Positions 18,436 to 26,954 of a stretch of DNA of 64,000 bases are shown here, piece by piece (position 1 is the stretch's first letter; every line of letters begins with the position of its first letter). Made by a program: the position numbers and the translations under genes. Source of the stretch: Vannielia litorea (GTDB lineage Bacteria > Pseudomonadota > Alphaproteobacteria > Rhodobacterales > Rhodobacteraceae); NCBI RefSeq assembly GCF_900142295.1, contig NZ_FSRL01000001.1:1054001-1118000 (forward strand), read 5' to 3'. The notes under the pieces were generated by a model. That model saw only the letters and a program-made list of their open reading frames with translations. It had not been told where the DNA came from and made no database searches.

Positions 18436-18704
18436 CAGAAGCCTCCTGCAAGCCCGCCAAGGGCGAGGGCGGTGAAAACGTCATGGCCGCCCGGCGTGAG
18501 CGTGTAGCCGAGGAAGCCGGCGCAGGCGAGGGCGGCAAGGCCGGTGCCCGCAAGCGGCAACGGGCGGAGCAGGCGGGCGGCCAGCGCAGGGCGCGCGGCA
18601 GGCTCGGCCAGACGGGTGAGCACGCGGGCGGAGAGGCTGGCCGGATCGGCGGGGATCTCGGCCAGGGCGTCGCGGAGGGCGCGGTCGGTTTCGTCGTCAG
18701 TCAT
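18435..18704 (-). CDS. Small membrane protein, probable anti-sigma factor
   Basis: An 89-residue protein: a ~45-residue acidic N-terminal cytoplasmic part (MTDDETDRALRDALAEIPAD) followed by two hydrophobic segments. Its position between an ECF sigma gene and a CnrX-like sensor gene, with overlaps on both sides, makes a CnrY-like anti-sigma role likely; the sequence alone shows no zinc-binding anti-sigma motif. The start codons ATGATG at 18702-18707 lie inside the 3' end of the sigma gene, so translation is coupled. Confidence 0.6.
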   Translation of the reverse strand: MTDDETDRALRDALAEIPADPASLSARVLTRLAEPAARPALAARLLRPLPLAGTGLAALACAGFLGYTLTPGGHDVFTALALGGLAGGF

Positions 18705-19266
18705 CATCGTCTCCGTGATCGGGCTCCAGCATCAGGCGCAGCGCGGCCCGGCCCCGGACCAGAAGCTGCTCGGCCGCGCCCGGGGTCACCCCCAGGGTGG
18801 CGGCAATCTCTGCGGTGCTCAACTCCCCGGCCGCGCGCAGCACGAGGGCCTGGCGCTGGCGTGGGGGAAGCTGGCGGAGGGCGGCGCGGGTGGCGGCGAG
18901 GCGCTGGCGGCCTTCGAGCTGCCGATGCGGGCCCGGTGTGTCGGTTGGCGCCTCGGGCGCGGCCTCCAGCCCAAGGAAGCGGCGAAAGCCGGTGCGGCGG
19001 CTCCGGTCGATGCACAGGTTGGTGGCGATCCGGTAGAGCCAGGTGGAGACGGCGGCCCTGGCCGGGTCGTAGCGCCCGGCGTGCCGCCAGGCGCGCAGAA
19101 AGACCTCCTGCGCCACGTCCTCGGCCTCGTCGGGGCGGGGCAGCATCTGGGCGGCGTAGCGTTGCAGGCCCGGACCGTAGAGGACGATGAGGCGCGACAG
19201 CGCCTGACGGTCGCCGCCCGCCATCGCCGCCATCAGGTGCGTCGCTTCGGCTGCCCGGTCCTGCAT
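18697..19266 (-). CDS. ECF-type RNA polymerase sigma factor
   Basis: A 189-residue group 4 sigma factor. Region 2 spans about residues 24-91, with DEAEDVAQEVFLRAW (core binding) and STWLYRIATNLCIDRSRR (-10 recognition). Region 4 spans about 128-177, with a helix-turn-helix STAEIAATLGVTPGAAEQLL for the -35 element. The C-terminus is unusually acidic (HGDDDD). The ATG at 19266 follows CGGAG. It is followed by the probable anti-sigma and metal-sensor genes and preceded by two exported-protein genes, which may be its targets. Confidence 0.9.
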   Translation of the reverse strand: MQDRAAEATHLMAAMAGGDRQALSRLIVLYGPGLQRYAAQMLPRPDEAEDVAQEVFLRAWRHAGRYDPARAAVSTWLYRIATNLCIDRSRRTGFRRFLGLEAAPEAPTDTPGPHRQLEGRQRLAATRAALRQLPPRQRQALVLRAAGELSTAEIAATLGVTPGAAEQLLVRGRAALRLMLEPDHGDDDD

Positions 19267-19341
19267 CTGCTCCGCTCATGCCCTTTGGAAAGGAGGATAG
19301 GCGGCGGCGGCCGGGCGGGGAAGCCCGGGCCGCCGCCGGGC

Positions 19342-19629
19342 TCACCAGCGGACAGAGCGGGTGCGGGTGCGGGTGGTGCCGCGCGGGCCGGTGCGGGTGA
19401 CCGTGGTGTCGGAGGCCCCGGCCGTGGTGACGCGGCTGCGCAGCTTGCTGGAGGTCGCGCCCTGCGGGCCGGTGCGGGTGGTGGCGACGGTGCAGTTGGC
19501 GGTGCCGTCGGCACGGGTGCAGCTGCGGTCCTTCTGGAGGGTGCCGCCGTTCTGGCCGGTGACGGTGACGCTCTGCGCCATGGCGGCGGCGGGAAGGAGG
19601 AGCGCGGCGGTGAGGAGGAGGGTTTTCAT
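19342..19629 (-). CDS. Small exported protein with TRTGP(R/Q)G repeats
   Basis: A 95-residue protein with a signal peptide (MKTLLLTAALLLPAAAMA). The mature part has a Cys pair (SCTRADGTANC) and then repeated TRTGPQGAT / TRTGPRGTT units, ending Arg-rich. Function unknown. It is preceded by an AAAGGACATC ribosome-binding site and lies 40 bp after the EF-hand gene and 76 bp before the sigma gene, in the same orientation, consistent with one operon. Confidence 0.65.
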   Translation of the reverse strand: MKTLLLTAALLLPAAAMAQSVTVTGQNGGTLQKDRSCTRADGTANCTVATTRTGPQGATSSKLRSRVTTAGASDTTVTRTGPRGTTRTRTRSVRW

Positions 19630-19668
19630 TTGTGATGTCCTTTCAGGGGTATGCGGGAGGGTCTTGAG

Positions 19669-20076
19669 TTACTGCATGAGCTGGCGGATCGTCCGGGCGG
19701 CGCGGTCGAACTCGGCGCGGCTGAGGGTGCCGTCGCCGTTTTCATCGGCCATGTCGAAGCCGCGGGCGCGGGAGGAGAACTCGGCGCGGGTGAGCTGGCC
19801 GTCGCCATCGGCGTCCTGCCGCCAGAGGCGCTGGCTGCCGCGCTGCATCCGGGCCCGGGCGGCCTCCTGAGCCGCTTCGACCTCGGCGCGGGTCAGCACG
19901 GCATTGCCGTCGGCGTCCATCCGGTCGAAGATCATCAGGCGCAGGGTGTCGACCTCGGCGCGGCTGATACGGCCGTCGCCGTTGCTGTCGATCCGGTCGA
20001 AGCCCTGGCCCTGGGCAAGGGCCGGCGCGGCGAGGCAGAGCGCGGCGAGGAGGGGAAGGGTGATGCGTGGGGTCAT
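19669..20076 (-). CDS. Exported EF-hand protein
   Basis: A 135-residue periplasmic protein: signal peptide to ALA at residue 21, then four EF-hand loops (DSNGDGRISRAE, DADGNAVLTRAE, DADGDGQLTRAE, DENGDGTLSRAE). Loops 1, 3 and 4 have full ligand sets; loop 2 lacks the central Asp-Gly and may bind calcium poorly. Calsymin- and calmodulin-like bacterial proteins of this sort bind Ca2+. The start at 20076 follows CGGAGC. It is the first gene of the ECF sigma operon, which hints at a Ca2+- or metal-linked envelope response. Confidence 0.85.
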   Translation of the reverse strand: MTPRITLPLLAALCLAAPALAQGQGFDRIDSNGDGRISRAEVDTLRLMIFDRMDADGNAVLTRAEVEAAQEAARARMQRGSQRLWRQDADGDGQLTRAEFSSRARGFDMADENGDGTLSRAEFDRAARTIRQLMQ

Positions 20077-20258
20077 TGCGGGCTCCGTGAGGGGCGGTTT
20101 GTGCCATGCTCTACGCAGGCGGGAGCCCGGCCCTACGGCGATCGCGCGAAAAATCGCGCCGGTGCACCGCGGTATGCAGATAAGCGACTGATATTGCGAC
20201 ATTCTTTCTCTTTACAGATCGCCGGTCAGCGCCTAGCAGGGAAGAAACGAGGGACAAG

Positions 20259-21545
20259 ATGGCACAGATCCAGGACCACCCGCTGCGCTACCAGCTGGCC
20301 AACGAGCTGCATGCGCGGCCATTTCCGGCGCTGGATGTGCCTTGCCGCGCGGCCTATCTGGCGCTGAAGCCCGCCGAGGGCGGCGCGGGGCGCGACCGGG
20401 AGGCGGAGCGGGCGCATCTGATCGACCTGCTGGACCGCCACGGCGCGCCGCACCCGCAGCCCGATGCCACGCATTACTCGGGTCAGCTCGGACGCCACCA
20501 GATCAAGTGGGAGAGCCACACCGAATTCGTGACCTTCACGATCTTCGGCCCCGGCGTGGCGCAGCGGCCCTTCGATGGGGAGACCTTCAGGATGTTTCCC
20601 GACGACTGGCTGGCCAAGGCGCCGGGGGTGCGGGTCACATCGGCGCTGGTGCGGGTGGAGGAGATGCCGGAGGACCCCGAGGAGGTCTCGGAGCGGATCG
20701 ACGGCTGGATGGTGCCCGAGAGCATCGCGGTGTCCGAAGTGGTGGACGGCGATGTGATCGTGGGCACGGACTTCAGGATCGACCAGGCGGGGCATGTGCG
20801 CTTTGCCTGTTTCGTCAAGCCGGGTGTGGGCCGGCAGCGGGTGGGGCGCGTGGTGCAGCGGCTGACCGAGATCGAGACCTACAAGGCGATGTCCATGCTG
20901 GGGCTGGGCCGCGCGCGCAGGCTTTCGGGCCCGCTGGGCAAGCTCGACAACGAGCTCAGCGCGCTGATGGTGGCGATGACGGGCGAGCGCGCGAGTCCGG
21001 CGGAGGAGGAGCTGGAGCGGCTCTTGCGCGTTGCCGCCGAGATCGAGATGCAGCTCACCCAGGCGAGCTTCCGCTTTGGCGCGACGGCGGCCTATGAGGC
21101 GATCGTCTGGCAGCGGATCGAGGTGCTGCGGGAGCAGCGGTTCATGGGTCGGCAGACGCTGAAGGAGTTCATGACGCGGCGCTACGACCCCGCCATGCGC
21201 ACGGTAAAAAGCACCGAGGGGCGGTTGCAGGCGATGGCGGCGCGTTCGGCGCGGGCGAGCGATCTGCTGCGCACGCGGGTCGACGTGGAGCGGCAGGCGC
21301 AGAACCAGGCCTTGCTGGCCTCGATGGACAAGCGCGCCGATCTGCAGCTGCGCCTGCAACAGACGGTGGAGGGGCTCTCGGTGGTGGCGATCAGCTACTA
21401 CGCGGTGAGCCTGGGCACCTACCTTCTCGAGCCCTTTGCCAAGGGCGCGGGCATCGAGAAGGGGTGGCTGACGGCGGGGCTGACCCCGCTGGTCATTCTG
21501 CTGGTGTGGCTAGCGGTCCGGCGGATCCGGAAGAAGCTGCACTAG
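20259..21545 (+). CDS. DUF3422 family protein
   Basis: A 428-residue protein of the DUF3422 family, common in alphaproteobacteria. It opens with the conserved HPLRYQLANELHARPF block and has two C-terminal membrane helices (about residues 365-390 and 400-425), placing a large cytoplasmic domain on the membrane. Function is unknown. The ATG follows CGAGGGAC. Its last 53 bp overlap the 3' end of the convergent transporter gene on the opposite strand. Confidence 0.85.
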   Translation: MAQIQDHPLRYQLANELHARPFPALDVPCRAAYLALKPAEGGAGRDREAERAHLIDLLDRHGAPHPQPDATHYSGQLGRHQIKWESHTEFVTFTIFGPGVAQRPFDGETFRMFPDDWLAKAPGVRVTSALVRVEEMPEDPEEVSERIDGWMVPESIAVSEVVDGDVIVGTDFRIDQAGHVRFACFVKPGVGRQRVGRVVQRLTEIETYKAMSMLGLGRARRLSGPLGKLDNELSALMVAMTGERASPAEEELERLLRVAAEIEMQLTQASFRFGATAAYEAIVWQRIEVLREQRFMGRQTLKEFMTRRYDPAMRTVKSTEGRLQAMAARSARASDLLRTRVDVERQAQNQALLASMDKRADLQLRLQQTVEGLSVVAISYYAVSLGTYLLEPFAKGAGIEKGWLTAGLTPLVILLVWLAVRRIRKKLH

Positions 21546-22569
21546 CTTCGCCCAGGAGCCGCGAGGTGAGCACGCCGCCCGCCGCGATGGAGGCCAGCGC
21601 GAGGAAGGCCGAGACGCCGAGAGAGGACGTGCCCGCGAGGCCCGCGCCCACGGTGCAGCCGCCGGCCAGCACGCCGCCCATGCCCATCAGCACGGCCCCG
21701 GCGAGGTAGCGGCCGGTCTGGCGCGGGGTCTCGAAGCTCTGCCATTGGAAATCGCGGAAGATCAGCGCCGCCACGAGCGCGCCTGCCAGAACGCCGCCCA
21801 CGAGGCCCACGCCAAAGCCGGCGGGGATGGACGAGGAGGCGATGGCCCAGAACAGGGTTTCGGAGGAGGGCAGGGTGAACGACAGGCTCTCCAGCGCGAT
21901 CGGGTCGAACTCGTCGTAGAGCACGTAGCCGGTGCCGACCCAGGCGAGCGGCACGAGCGCGCCGATCAGGGCGCCCATCGCCAGCGTGGCGGGCCGGGCG
22001 CCGGAGCGGGCGGCGAAGAGCAGGGCAGCGGCGGCGACGAGGCCGGTCCAGACCCAGGCGCCACCCGGCAGCGCGGCCAGCGAGGAGGCCTCGCCCAGCG
22101 GTGCGGTGACGGAGCCCAGCGCGGTGCGGACCGGGGCCAGCACGCCCTTGAGGGTGGCATGGGCGACGACGGCGAAGATCGCCAGGACGGTCAGCGCGCG
22201 GAGGTTGCCGGTGCCGGTGAGCACGGTCAGCCGCGAGATGCAGCCGCGGGTGAGCACCATGCCCGCGCCGAAGGCCAGGCCGCCCAGCACGATGGCGAGC
22301 CAGGGCAGGTCGGCGGCGAGGTAGCGGTGCTCCTCGAAGGAGACGAACCCCAGGGAGACCAGCGCCTGGGTGCCGAGGATGGCCACGGCGAGGCCGGTCA
22401 GCCAGACGCCGGCCGCCGACCGGCGCTCGGTCGCCTCGCCCGCCACGGCGCGGCGGAAGCAGAACCGGCTGCGCTGGCCGAGAAAGCCGAAGGCGATGCC
22501 GAGGGCGAGGGCAAACCAGACGGCCACTTCACGGGCGGTGGTGTCCTCGAATCCGAGCGTTTCGAACAT
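21493..22569 (-). CDS. YeeE/YedE family (TsuA-like) sulfur-compound transporter
   Basis: A 358-residue integral membrane protein with about nine helices, of the YeeE/YedE family; YeeE/TsuA imports thiosulfate through a chain of conserved cysteines. The matching cysteines are visible: Cys37 (RSRFCFRR), Cys110 (LTRGCISR) and a C-terminal GGCTVGAG. No TusA-like or TsuB partner gene lies beside it, so the substrate (thiosulfate or another sulfur species) is inferred. The ATG at 22569 follows AGGAGA. Confidence 0.8.
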   Translation of the reverse strand: MFETLGFEDTTAREVAVWFALALGIAFGFLGQRSRFCFRRAVAGEATERRSAAGVWLTGLAVAILGTQALVSLGFVSFEEHRYLAADLPWLAIVLGGLAFGAGMVLTRGCISRLTVLTGTGNLRALTVLAIFAVVAHATLKGVLAPVRTALGSVTAPLGEASSLAALPGGAWVWTGLVAAAALLFAARSGARPATLAMGALIGALVPLAWVGTGYVLYDEFDPIALESLSFTLPSSETLFWAIASSSIPAGFGVGLVGGVLAGALVAALIFRDFQWQSFETPRQTGRYLAGAVLMGMGGVLAGGCTVGAGLAGTSSLGVSAFLALASIAAGGVLTSRLLGEASAASSGSAGPLATPAE

Positions 22570-22701
22570 GGTGCGTCTCCTGTCGCGGTCGAAGTCCGGC
22601 AGGTAGCGCGGTTGCGCGGCGGGTGCAAATGGCTGGGCCGGGAGGGGATTTTGTTCTCGTGTATGGCGAGGAACGTTGTTCTGCCCCCGGATGGCCACCC
22701 C

Positions 22702-22734
22702 GAAAAGCGTTCGCGCCCCGAAAGCGGGGCGCGA
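22702..22734 (-). terminator. Terminator of the peptide ABC importer operon
   Basis: Perfect 10-bp stem TCGCGCCCCG/CGGGGCGCGA (22711-22720 with 22725-22734) and a 4-nt loop. On the minus strand it is followed by ACGCTTTTC. It lies 31 bp after the OppC-like stop codon. Confidence 0.75.
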
Positions 22735-22764
22735 TGCATGGTCTTATCTGCATGTGTGCGGGCC

Positions 22765-23766
22765 CTAGCGGCCGCGGATGCGAGGGTCGAGCGCGTCGCG
22801 CAGCCCGTCGCCGATGTAGTTCACCGCCAGCACCACCAGCGAGATCATCAGCCCCGGCCAGATCGCCCGCTCGGGAAAGTTCTGGATCCGGTCGGTGGCG
22901 TCGAACAGCAGCTTGCCCCAGGTCGGGAAATCGGAGGGGAAGCCGAGGCCGAGGAAGGAGATCGCACTCTCGGTGATGATCGCGGTGGCGAGGCCGAGGG
23001 TGGCCGAGACCATGATCGGCGAGAGCACGTTGGGCAGCAGGTGCCGGGTGACCATCTTCAGCGGCGGGGTGCCGATGGAGCGGGCGGCCAGCACGAACTC
23101 GCGCTCCTTCAGCGCGAGGATATCGGCCCGCACGATGCGCGCGGTCTGCATCCAGGAGGTTGCGCCGATGACGCAGACGATGAGGATGAACACCCCCAGC
23201 TCGGGCCCGAAATTGGCGCGCAGGCTGTCGCGGAAGAGCAGCATGATGACCAGCAGGAGCGGCAGCAGGGGCAGGGCGAGCACGAGATCGGTGAAGCGCA
23301 TCAGCAGCCCGTCGAGCCATTTGACGTAGCCCGAGGCGACGCCGATGGCGGTGCCGATCAGCATGGCGAGCACCATCGCCACCCAGCCCACCGCGATCGA
23401 CACGCGGCCGCCGTGGATCAGCGAGGCGAGGATGTCGCGCCCGAGGTTGTCGGTGCCCAGCGGATGCGCCCAGCCGTATTTCATCTTTGCCAGGTTCTCC
23501 GGCGGGATGCAGAGATCGGTCCAGGAGCAGGAGAACAGCGGCATGTAGACGGGCCGCCAGTCCTTGTTGCGGATGTCGAGCTTGGTGGGGTCGACATCCC
23601 AGAGCCAGGGACCGAAGAGCACGCCGAAGGTGATGAAGAAGAGCACGAAGGCCCCCATCATCGCGCCCTTGTGGCTGCGGAACTGGATCCAGACATCGAC
23701 CCATTGCGACCGCGACTTGCCGCGCGGCTGGGCCTCGGTCAGGACCGGTTTGGTGGCCTCAGTCAT
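22765..23766 (-). CDS. Peptide/nickel-type ABC importer permease (OppC/DppC-like)
   Basis: A 333-residue inner-membrane permease with N-terminal and core helices of the DppC family and the ATPase-docking EAA motif in EREFVLAARSIGTPPLKMV. Between helix 1 and the conserved HPLGTDNLGRD block there is a ~45-residue periplasmic stretch with two cysteines (Cys80, Cys86), as in the long OppC/YejE-like branch, which may form a disulfide. It overlaps the upstream permease gene by 8 bp. No ATPase gene follows; a terminator does. Confidence 0.88.
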   Translation of the reverse strand: MTEATKPVLTEAQPRGKSRSQWVDVWIQFRSHKGAMMGAFVLFFITFGVLFGPWLWDVDPTKLDIRNKDWRPVYMPLFSCSWTDLCIPPENLAKMKYGWAHPLGTDNLGRDILASLIHGGRVSIAVGWVAMVLAMLIGTAIGVASGYVKWLDGLLMRFTDLVLALPLLPLLLVIMLLFRDSLRANFGPELGVFILIVCVIGATSWMQTARIVRADILALKEREFVLAARSIGTPPLKMVTRHLLPNVLSPIMVSATLGLATAIITESAISFLGLGFPSDFPTWGKLLFDATDRIQNFPERAIWPGLMISLVVLAVNYIGDGLRDALDPRIRGR

Positions 23767-24766
23767 AGCGGATCCTCGGGTCGAGCACGCCGTAGAGCAC
23801 GTCGGCGATAAGATTGAAGAACACGATCAGCACGGCGAAGATGAAGGTGATGGTCTGGACCATGGGGATATCATTGGCCTGGATCGCGGTGATCAGCAGC
23901 TGGCCGATCCCGTTTACCTTGAAGACCTGCTCGGTGATGATCGCCCCGCCGAAGATGGAGGGGATGCCGAGCGCGATGACGGTGACCACCGGGATCATCG
24001 AGTTGCGCAGCACATGGACCATCACCACCGACCACTCGCTGAGGCCCTTGGCGCGGGCGGTGCGGACGTAATCCTGGTTGAGGTTGTCGAGCATGGCCGA
24101 GCGCATGTAGCGGCTGATCTGGGCCGTGGTCTGGAGCGCCAGGACCATGACCGGCATGATCATCTGCATCAGCTGGACCTTGAAGCTCTCCCAGTCGCGC
24201 ACGACGTGGGTGGTGTCGTAGATCGAGGGCAGCCACTCGAGCTTGACGGCGAAGATCACGATCACGACCACGCCGGAAAAGAACGGCGGCACCGAGAAGC
24301 CGATCATCGAGATCAGCGTGCCGGCCTGGTCGAAGACCGAGTACTGGCGGTAGGCCGAGATGATGCCGATCGGGATGGCGATGATGACCCCGACCGCATA
24401 GGCCAGCGCGACCACCCAGAGGGTTTGCGGCAGGCGCTGCACGATGATGTCGAAGACCGGCGAGCGGAACTGCCAGGAGACCACGCGCTGGGTGCCCTCC
24501 ATCATGTTGGTGCCGAAGAGCCAGTCGAGAAAGTAGCCGGGCTCGACCACGAAGAACTGGTAGAGCCACTTGAAGTAACGGATGTGCACCGGCTCACCGA
24601 GGCCGAGGGCCTCGCGCATCTTCTGCTTCACCTCGTCGGGAATGGTCAGCGGCATCTGCGCCATCGGGTCGCCGGGGGCGAGGTCGAGCAGCAGAAACAG
24701 GACAAGCGAGATGAAGAGGAGCGTGGGAACCGCGAGAACGAGCCGTCGGATGATGAAGGTCAACAT
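23759..24766 (-). CDS. Peptide/nickel-type ABC importer permease (OppB/DppB-like)
   Basis: A 335-residue permease beginning with the standard MLTFIIRRLVLAVPTLL helix and carrying the EAA motif in DYVRTARAKGLSEWSVVMVH. With the OppC-like partner it forms the membrane channel of a dipeptide/oligopeptide or related importer. It follows the binding-protein gene after a hairpin. Confidence 0.9.
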   Translation of the reverse strand: MLTFIIRRLVLAVPTLLFISLVLFLLLDLAPGDPMAQMPLTIPDEVKQKMREALGLGEPVHIRYFKWLYQFFVVEPGYFLDWLFGTNMMEGTQRVVSWQFRSPVFDIIVQRLPQTLWVVALAYAVGVIIAIPIGIISAYRQYSVFDQAGTLISMIGFSVPPFFSGVVVIVIFAVKLEWLPSIYDTTHVVRDWESFKVQLMQMIMPVMVLALQTTAQISRYMRSAMLDNLNQDYVRTARAKGLSEWSVVMVHVLRNSMIPVVTVIALGIPSIFGGAIITEQVFKVNGIGQLLITAIQANDIPMVQTITFIFAVLIVFFNLIADVLYGVLDPRIRYD

Positions 24767-24790
24767 GCGGAGGTGCCCGGGTAGGTAAGG

Positions 24791-24816
24791 GGGCCGCGCG
24801 GCGCACCGCGCGGCCC
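24791..24816 (-). promoter_or_regulatory. Intercistronic hairpin after the peptide-binding protein gene
   Basis: Perfect 11-bp GC stem (GGGCCGCGCGG / CCGCGCGGCCC) with 4-nt loop and no T-run. Positioned between the binding-protein and permease genes, it probably protects or partly terminates the message so that binding protein is made in excess. Confidence 0.6.
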
Positions 24817-24831
24817 TGTTTCAGTTGCGGA

Positions 24832-26550
24832 TCAGTTGGTCTTGATCCGGTACCAGTCGGCCACGTTCCACAGCTCGCTGTCCCAGACGTTGAGCTTGAC
24901 GCCGCCGAGGCTGTTGGCGTGGGCCGAGAGGCGGCCACGGTGCACCAGCGGGATCATGCCGCCGTTCTCGATGACGATGTCATTGAGCTTCTTCGCGATC
25001 TCGGCGCGTTCGGCCGCGTCGGCGGTGGAGGTCAGCGTGGCGTAGAGCGCGTCATACTCCTCCGAGCAGAAGCGCGAGATGTTCTCGCCCTGCCACTGGG
25101 TCGCCGGGCTCGGCGCGTTGTCGCAGAGCGCGTTGCCGAGGTAGCTCTGCGGGTCGGTGCCGTTGAAGGTGTTGGCATACATCTCCACGTCGGCGTAGAA
25201 CTTCTGGAAGGTGTCGGGCGAACCCGGATCGCCGCCAAAGAAGACCGAGCTGTCGGCGTTTTTCAGTTCCACCTCGAAGCCGATCTGCTCCCACCAGTCC
25301 TTGATCAGGGCCTGGAAGTCCTGGCGCACGGCGTTGGTGGACGTGGCGTAGAGCATCCTCAGCTCGACCCCGTCCTTCTCGCGGATGCCGTCACCGTTGG
25401 AGTCGACCCAGCCGGCCTCTTCGAGCATCGCCTTGGCGCCTTCGATGTCCTGGGTGTCACAGGTAAAGGTGGTGGAGACCACCGCCGGCGGGGCCGGAAC
25501 CCAGTTGCAGGAGACCTTGCCGGCCTGGCCATAGCCGACCTCGACCAGCAGCGGACGGTCGATCGCCAGCGACATGGCCTTGTAGACCGCCGGGTCCGAC
25601 AGGTAGGGGTGCGGCCGCACCACCGACCGCTCGTCCGGGCCGAGCGCCGGGTCGGGGTTGGTGTTGTTGAGCATGATCCGCTCGAGCAGCGGGCCGAAGC
25701 CGGCGACGGGCTTGCCCTTGCCGGCGGCTTCCATCTCGGAGATCACGTCGGGGGCGAGCTGGAGGTTCCAGGCGTAGTCGAACTCGCCGGTCTCCATCAC
25801 CGCGCGGCCTGCAGCGGTGGCATCGCCGCCGCCCTTGAAGGTCACGGAGGCGAAGGCAGGCTTGCCGGCCTCGCGGTAGTTCTCGTTGGCCTCGAAGGTG
25901 ATCACGTCGTTCGGCTTGAACTCGACGACCTTGAACGGCCCGGTGCCGACCGGGTTGAAGTTGGCGTCGGTGCACTCGGGCGCCTTGGCGCCCATGCAGT
26001 CGGCGAACTGCGCCGCCTGGAGGATCGGGCTCTCGCCGCCCACGAAGGGGCCGTAGGGGAAGGGGGTGGCCTTGTCGAAGGTCACCACCACGGTGGTGTC
26101 GTCCGGGGTTTCGACCGAGGTCACGCCGCCGAACTTGGTGAGCTGTGCACAGCCGCCCTCGGGGTGGGTGCAATAGTCGTAGGTGAACTTCACGTCGGCC
26201 GAGGTGAAGGGGGTGCCGTCGGACCACAGCAGGCCGGGCGTGATCTTCCAGGTGATGGTGGTGAGATCCTCGCTCACGCCGCCGTTCTCGACGGTGGGCA
26301 CCTCTTCGACCAGCCAGGGCACGAGCTGGCCGGTCTCGTCGTAGCGGGCGAGCGGCTCGAGCACGAGCGATGCGCTTTCGATGTCCTTGGTGCCGCCCGA
26401 CAGGAACGGGTTCAGGATCGACGGCGCCTGCCAGTACAGGATGCCGACGTTGCCGTCGCGGCCGCGTTCGCCCTCATGGGCCTCCGCGAAGGCCATTGGG
26501 GCCAGGGCGCAGGTGGCGACCGCTCCGAGAAGAGCTGTTTTCAGTTTCAT
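24832..26550 (-). CDS. Peptide-type ABC importer substrate-binding protein (family 5)
   Basis: A 572-residue periplasmic binding protein with signal peptide (MKLKTALLGAVATCALAPMA, cleavage after AFA). It has SBP family 5 features: YWQAPSILNPFLSGG at the mature N-terminus and GPFKVVEFKPNDVITFEANE in the middle. Family members bind peptides, but also nickel, opines or sugars, so the ligand is open. It is the first gene of the operon, with an excellent AAGGAGA site before the ATG at 26550. Confidence 0.92.
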   Translation of the reverse strand: MKLKTALLGAVATCALAPMAFAEAHEGERGRDGNVGILYWQAPSILNPFLSGGTKDIESASLVLEPLARYDETGQLVPWLVEEVPTVENGGVSEDLTTITWKITPGLLWSDGTPFTSADVKFTYDYCTHPEGGCAQLTKFGGVTSVETPDDTTVVVTFDKATPFPYGPFVGGESPILQAAQFADCMGAKAPECTDANFNPVGTGPFKVVEFKPNDVITFEANENYREAGKPAFASVTFKGGGDATAAGRAVMETGEFDYAWNLQLAPDVISEMEAAGKGKPVAGFGPLLERIMLNNTNPDPALGPDERSVVRPHPYLSDPAVYKAMSLAIDRPLLVEVGYGQAGKVSCNWVPAPPAVVSTTFTCDTQDIEGAKAMLEEAGWVDSNGDGIREKDGVELRMLYATSTNAVRQDFQALIKDWWEQIGFEVELKNADSSVFFGGDPGSPDTFQKFYADVEMYANTFNGTDPQSYLGNALCDNAPSPATQWQGENISRFCSEEYDALYATLTSTADAAERAEIAKKLNDIVIENGGMIPLVHRGRLSAHANSLGGVKLNVWDSELWNVADWYRIKTN

Positions 26551-26954
26551 GGGTTTCTCCTTGTTGGGTGCTCGACGCCTCGCGCCCGTTCGGGCTGCTT
26601 TTGTGGTCGTTGGGGGGCGTCGGACAGTGAGAAACGGGCCCGGGCACGCGGATTGACCGCCCCGGATATACCCTTGTTTCCCTGAGCAGAGCAGGAGCCG
26701 ATGCGGGCCATACTCTCTCCCTGTCCAACCTTGTTTTTTGGGTGTTTTCACGCGCCCGCCCCCGCGGCCGCGCCATCCCCTGAGCGCGACGGTAGCATGA
26801 AACGGCAGAGGCGCAACGGTTTCATCGCCTGACCTTGCGGCGCGATTGGGCAAGTGCCTGCCGAATGGGCAGGGGGCCTTGACCTCTGCGTGGCGGGGCG
26901 ACACCCTGTGTATCGGCCCCGTGCCCGGGGCGCACAGAAGGCTCCCCCAGACCC
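26551..26954. other. 404-bp divergent intergenic region
   Basis: Lies between the peptide-binding-protein gene (minus) and the argE-like gene (plus). It has the ribosome-binding site of the former at its left edge, a T-rich run (about 26730-26748), and TTGACC at 26879-26884 without a convincing -10 element. No gene or strong hairpin was found. Confidence 0.45.
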
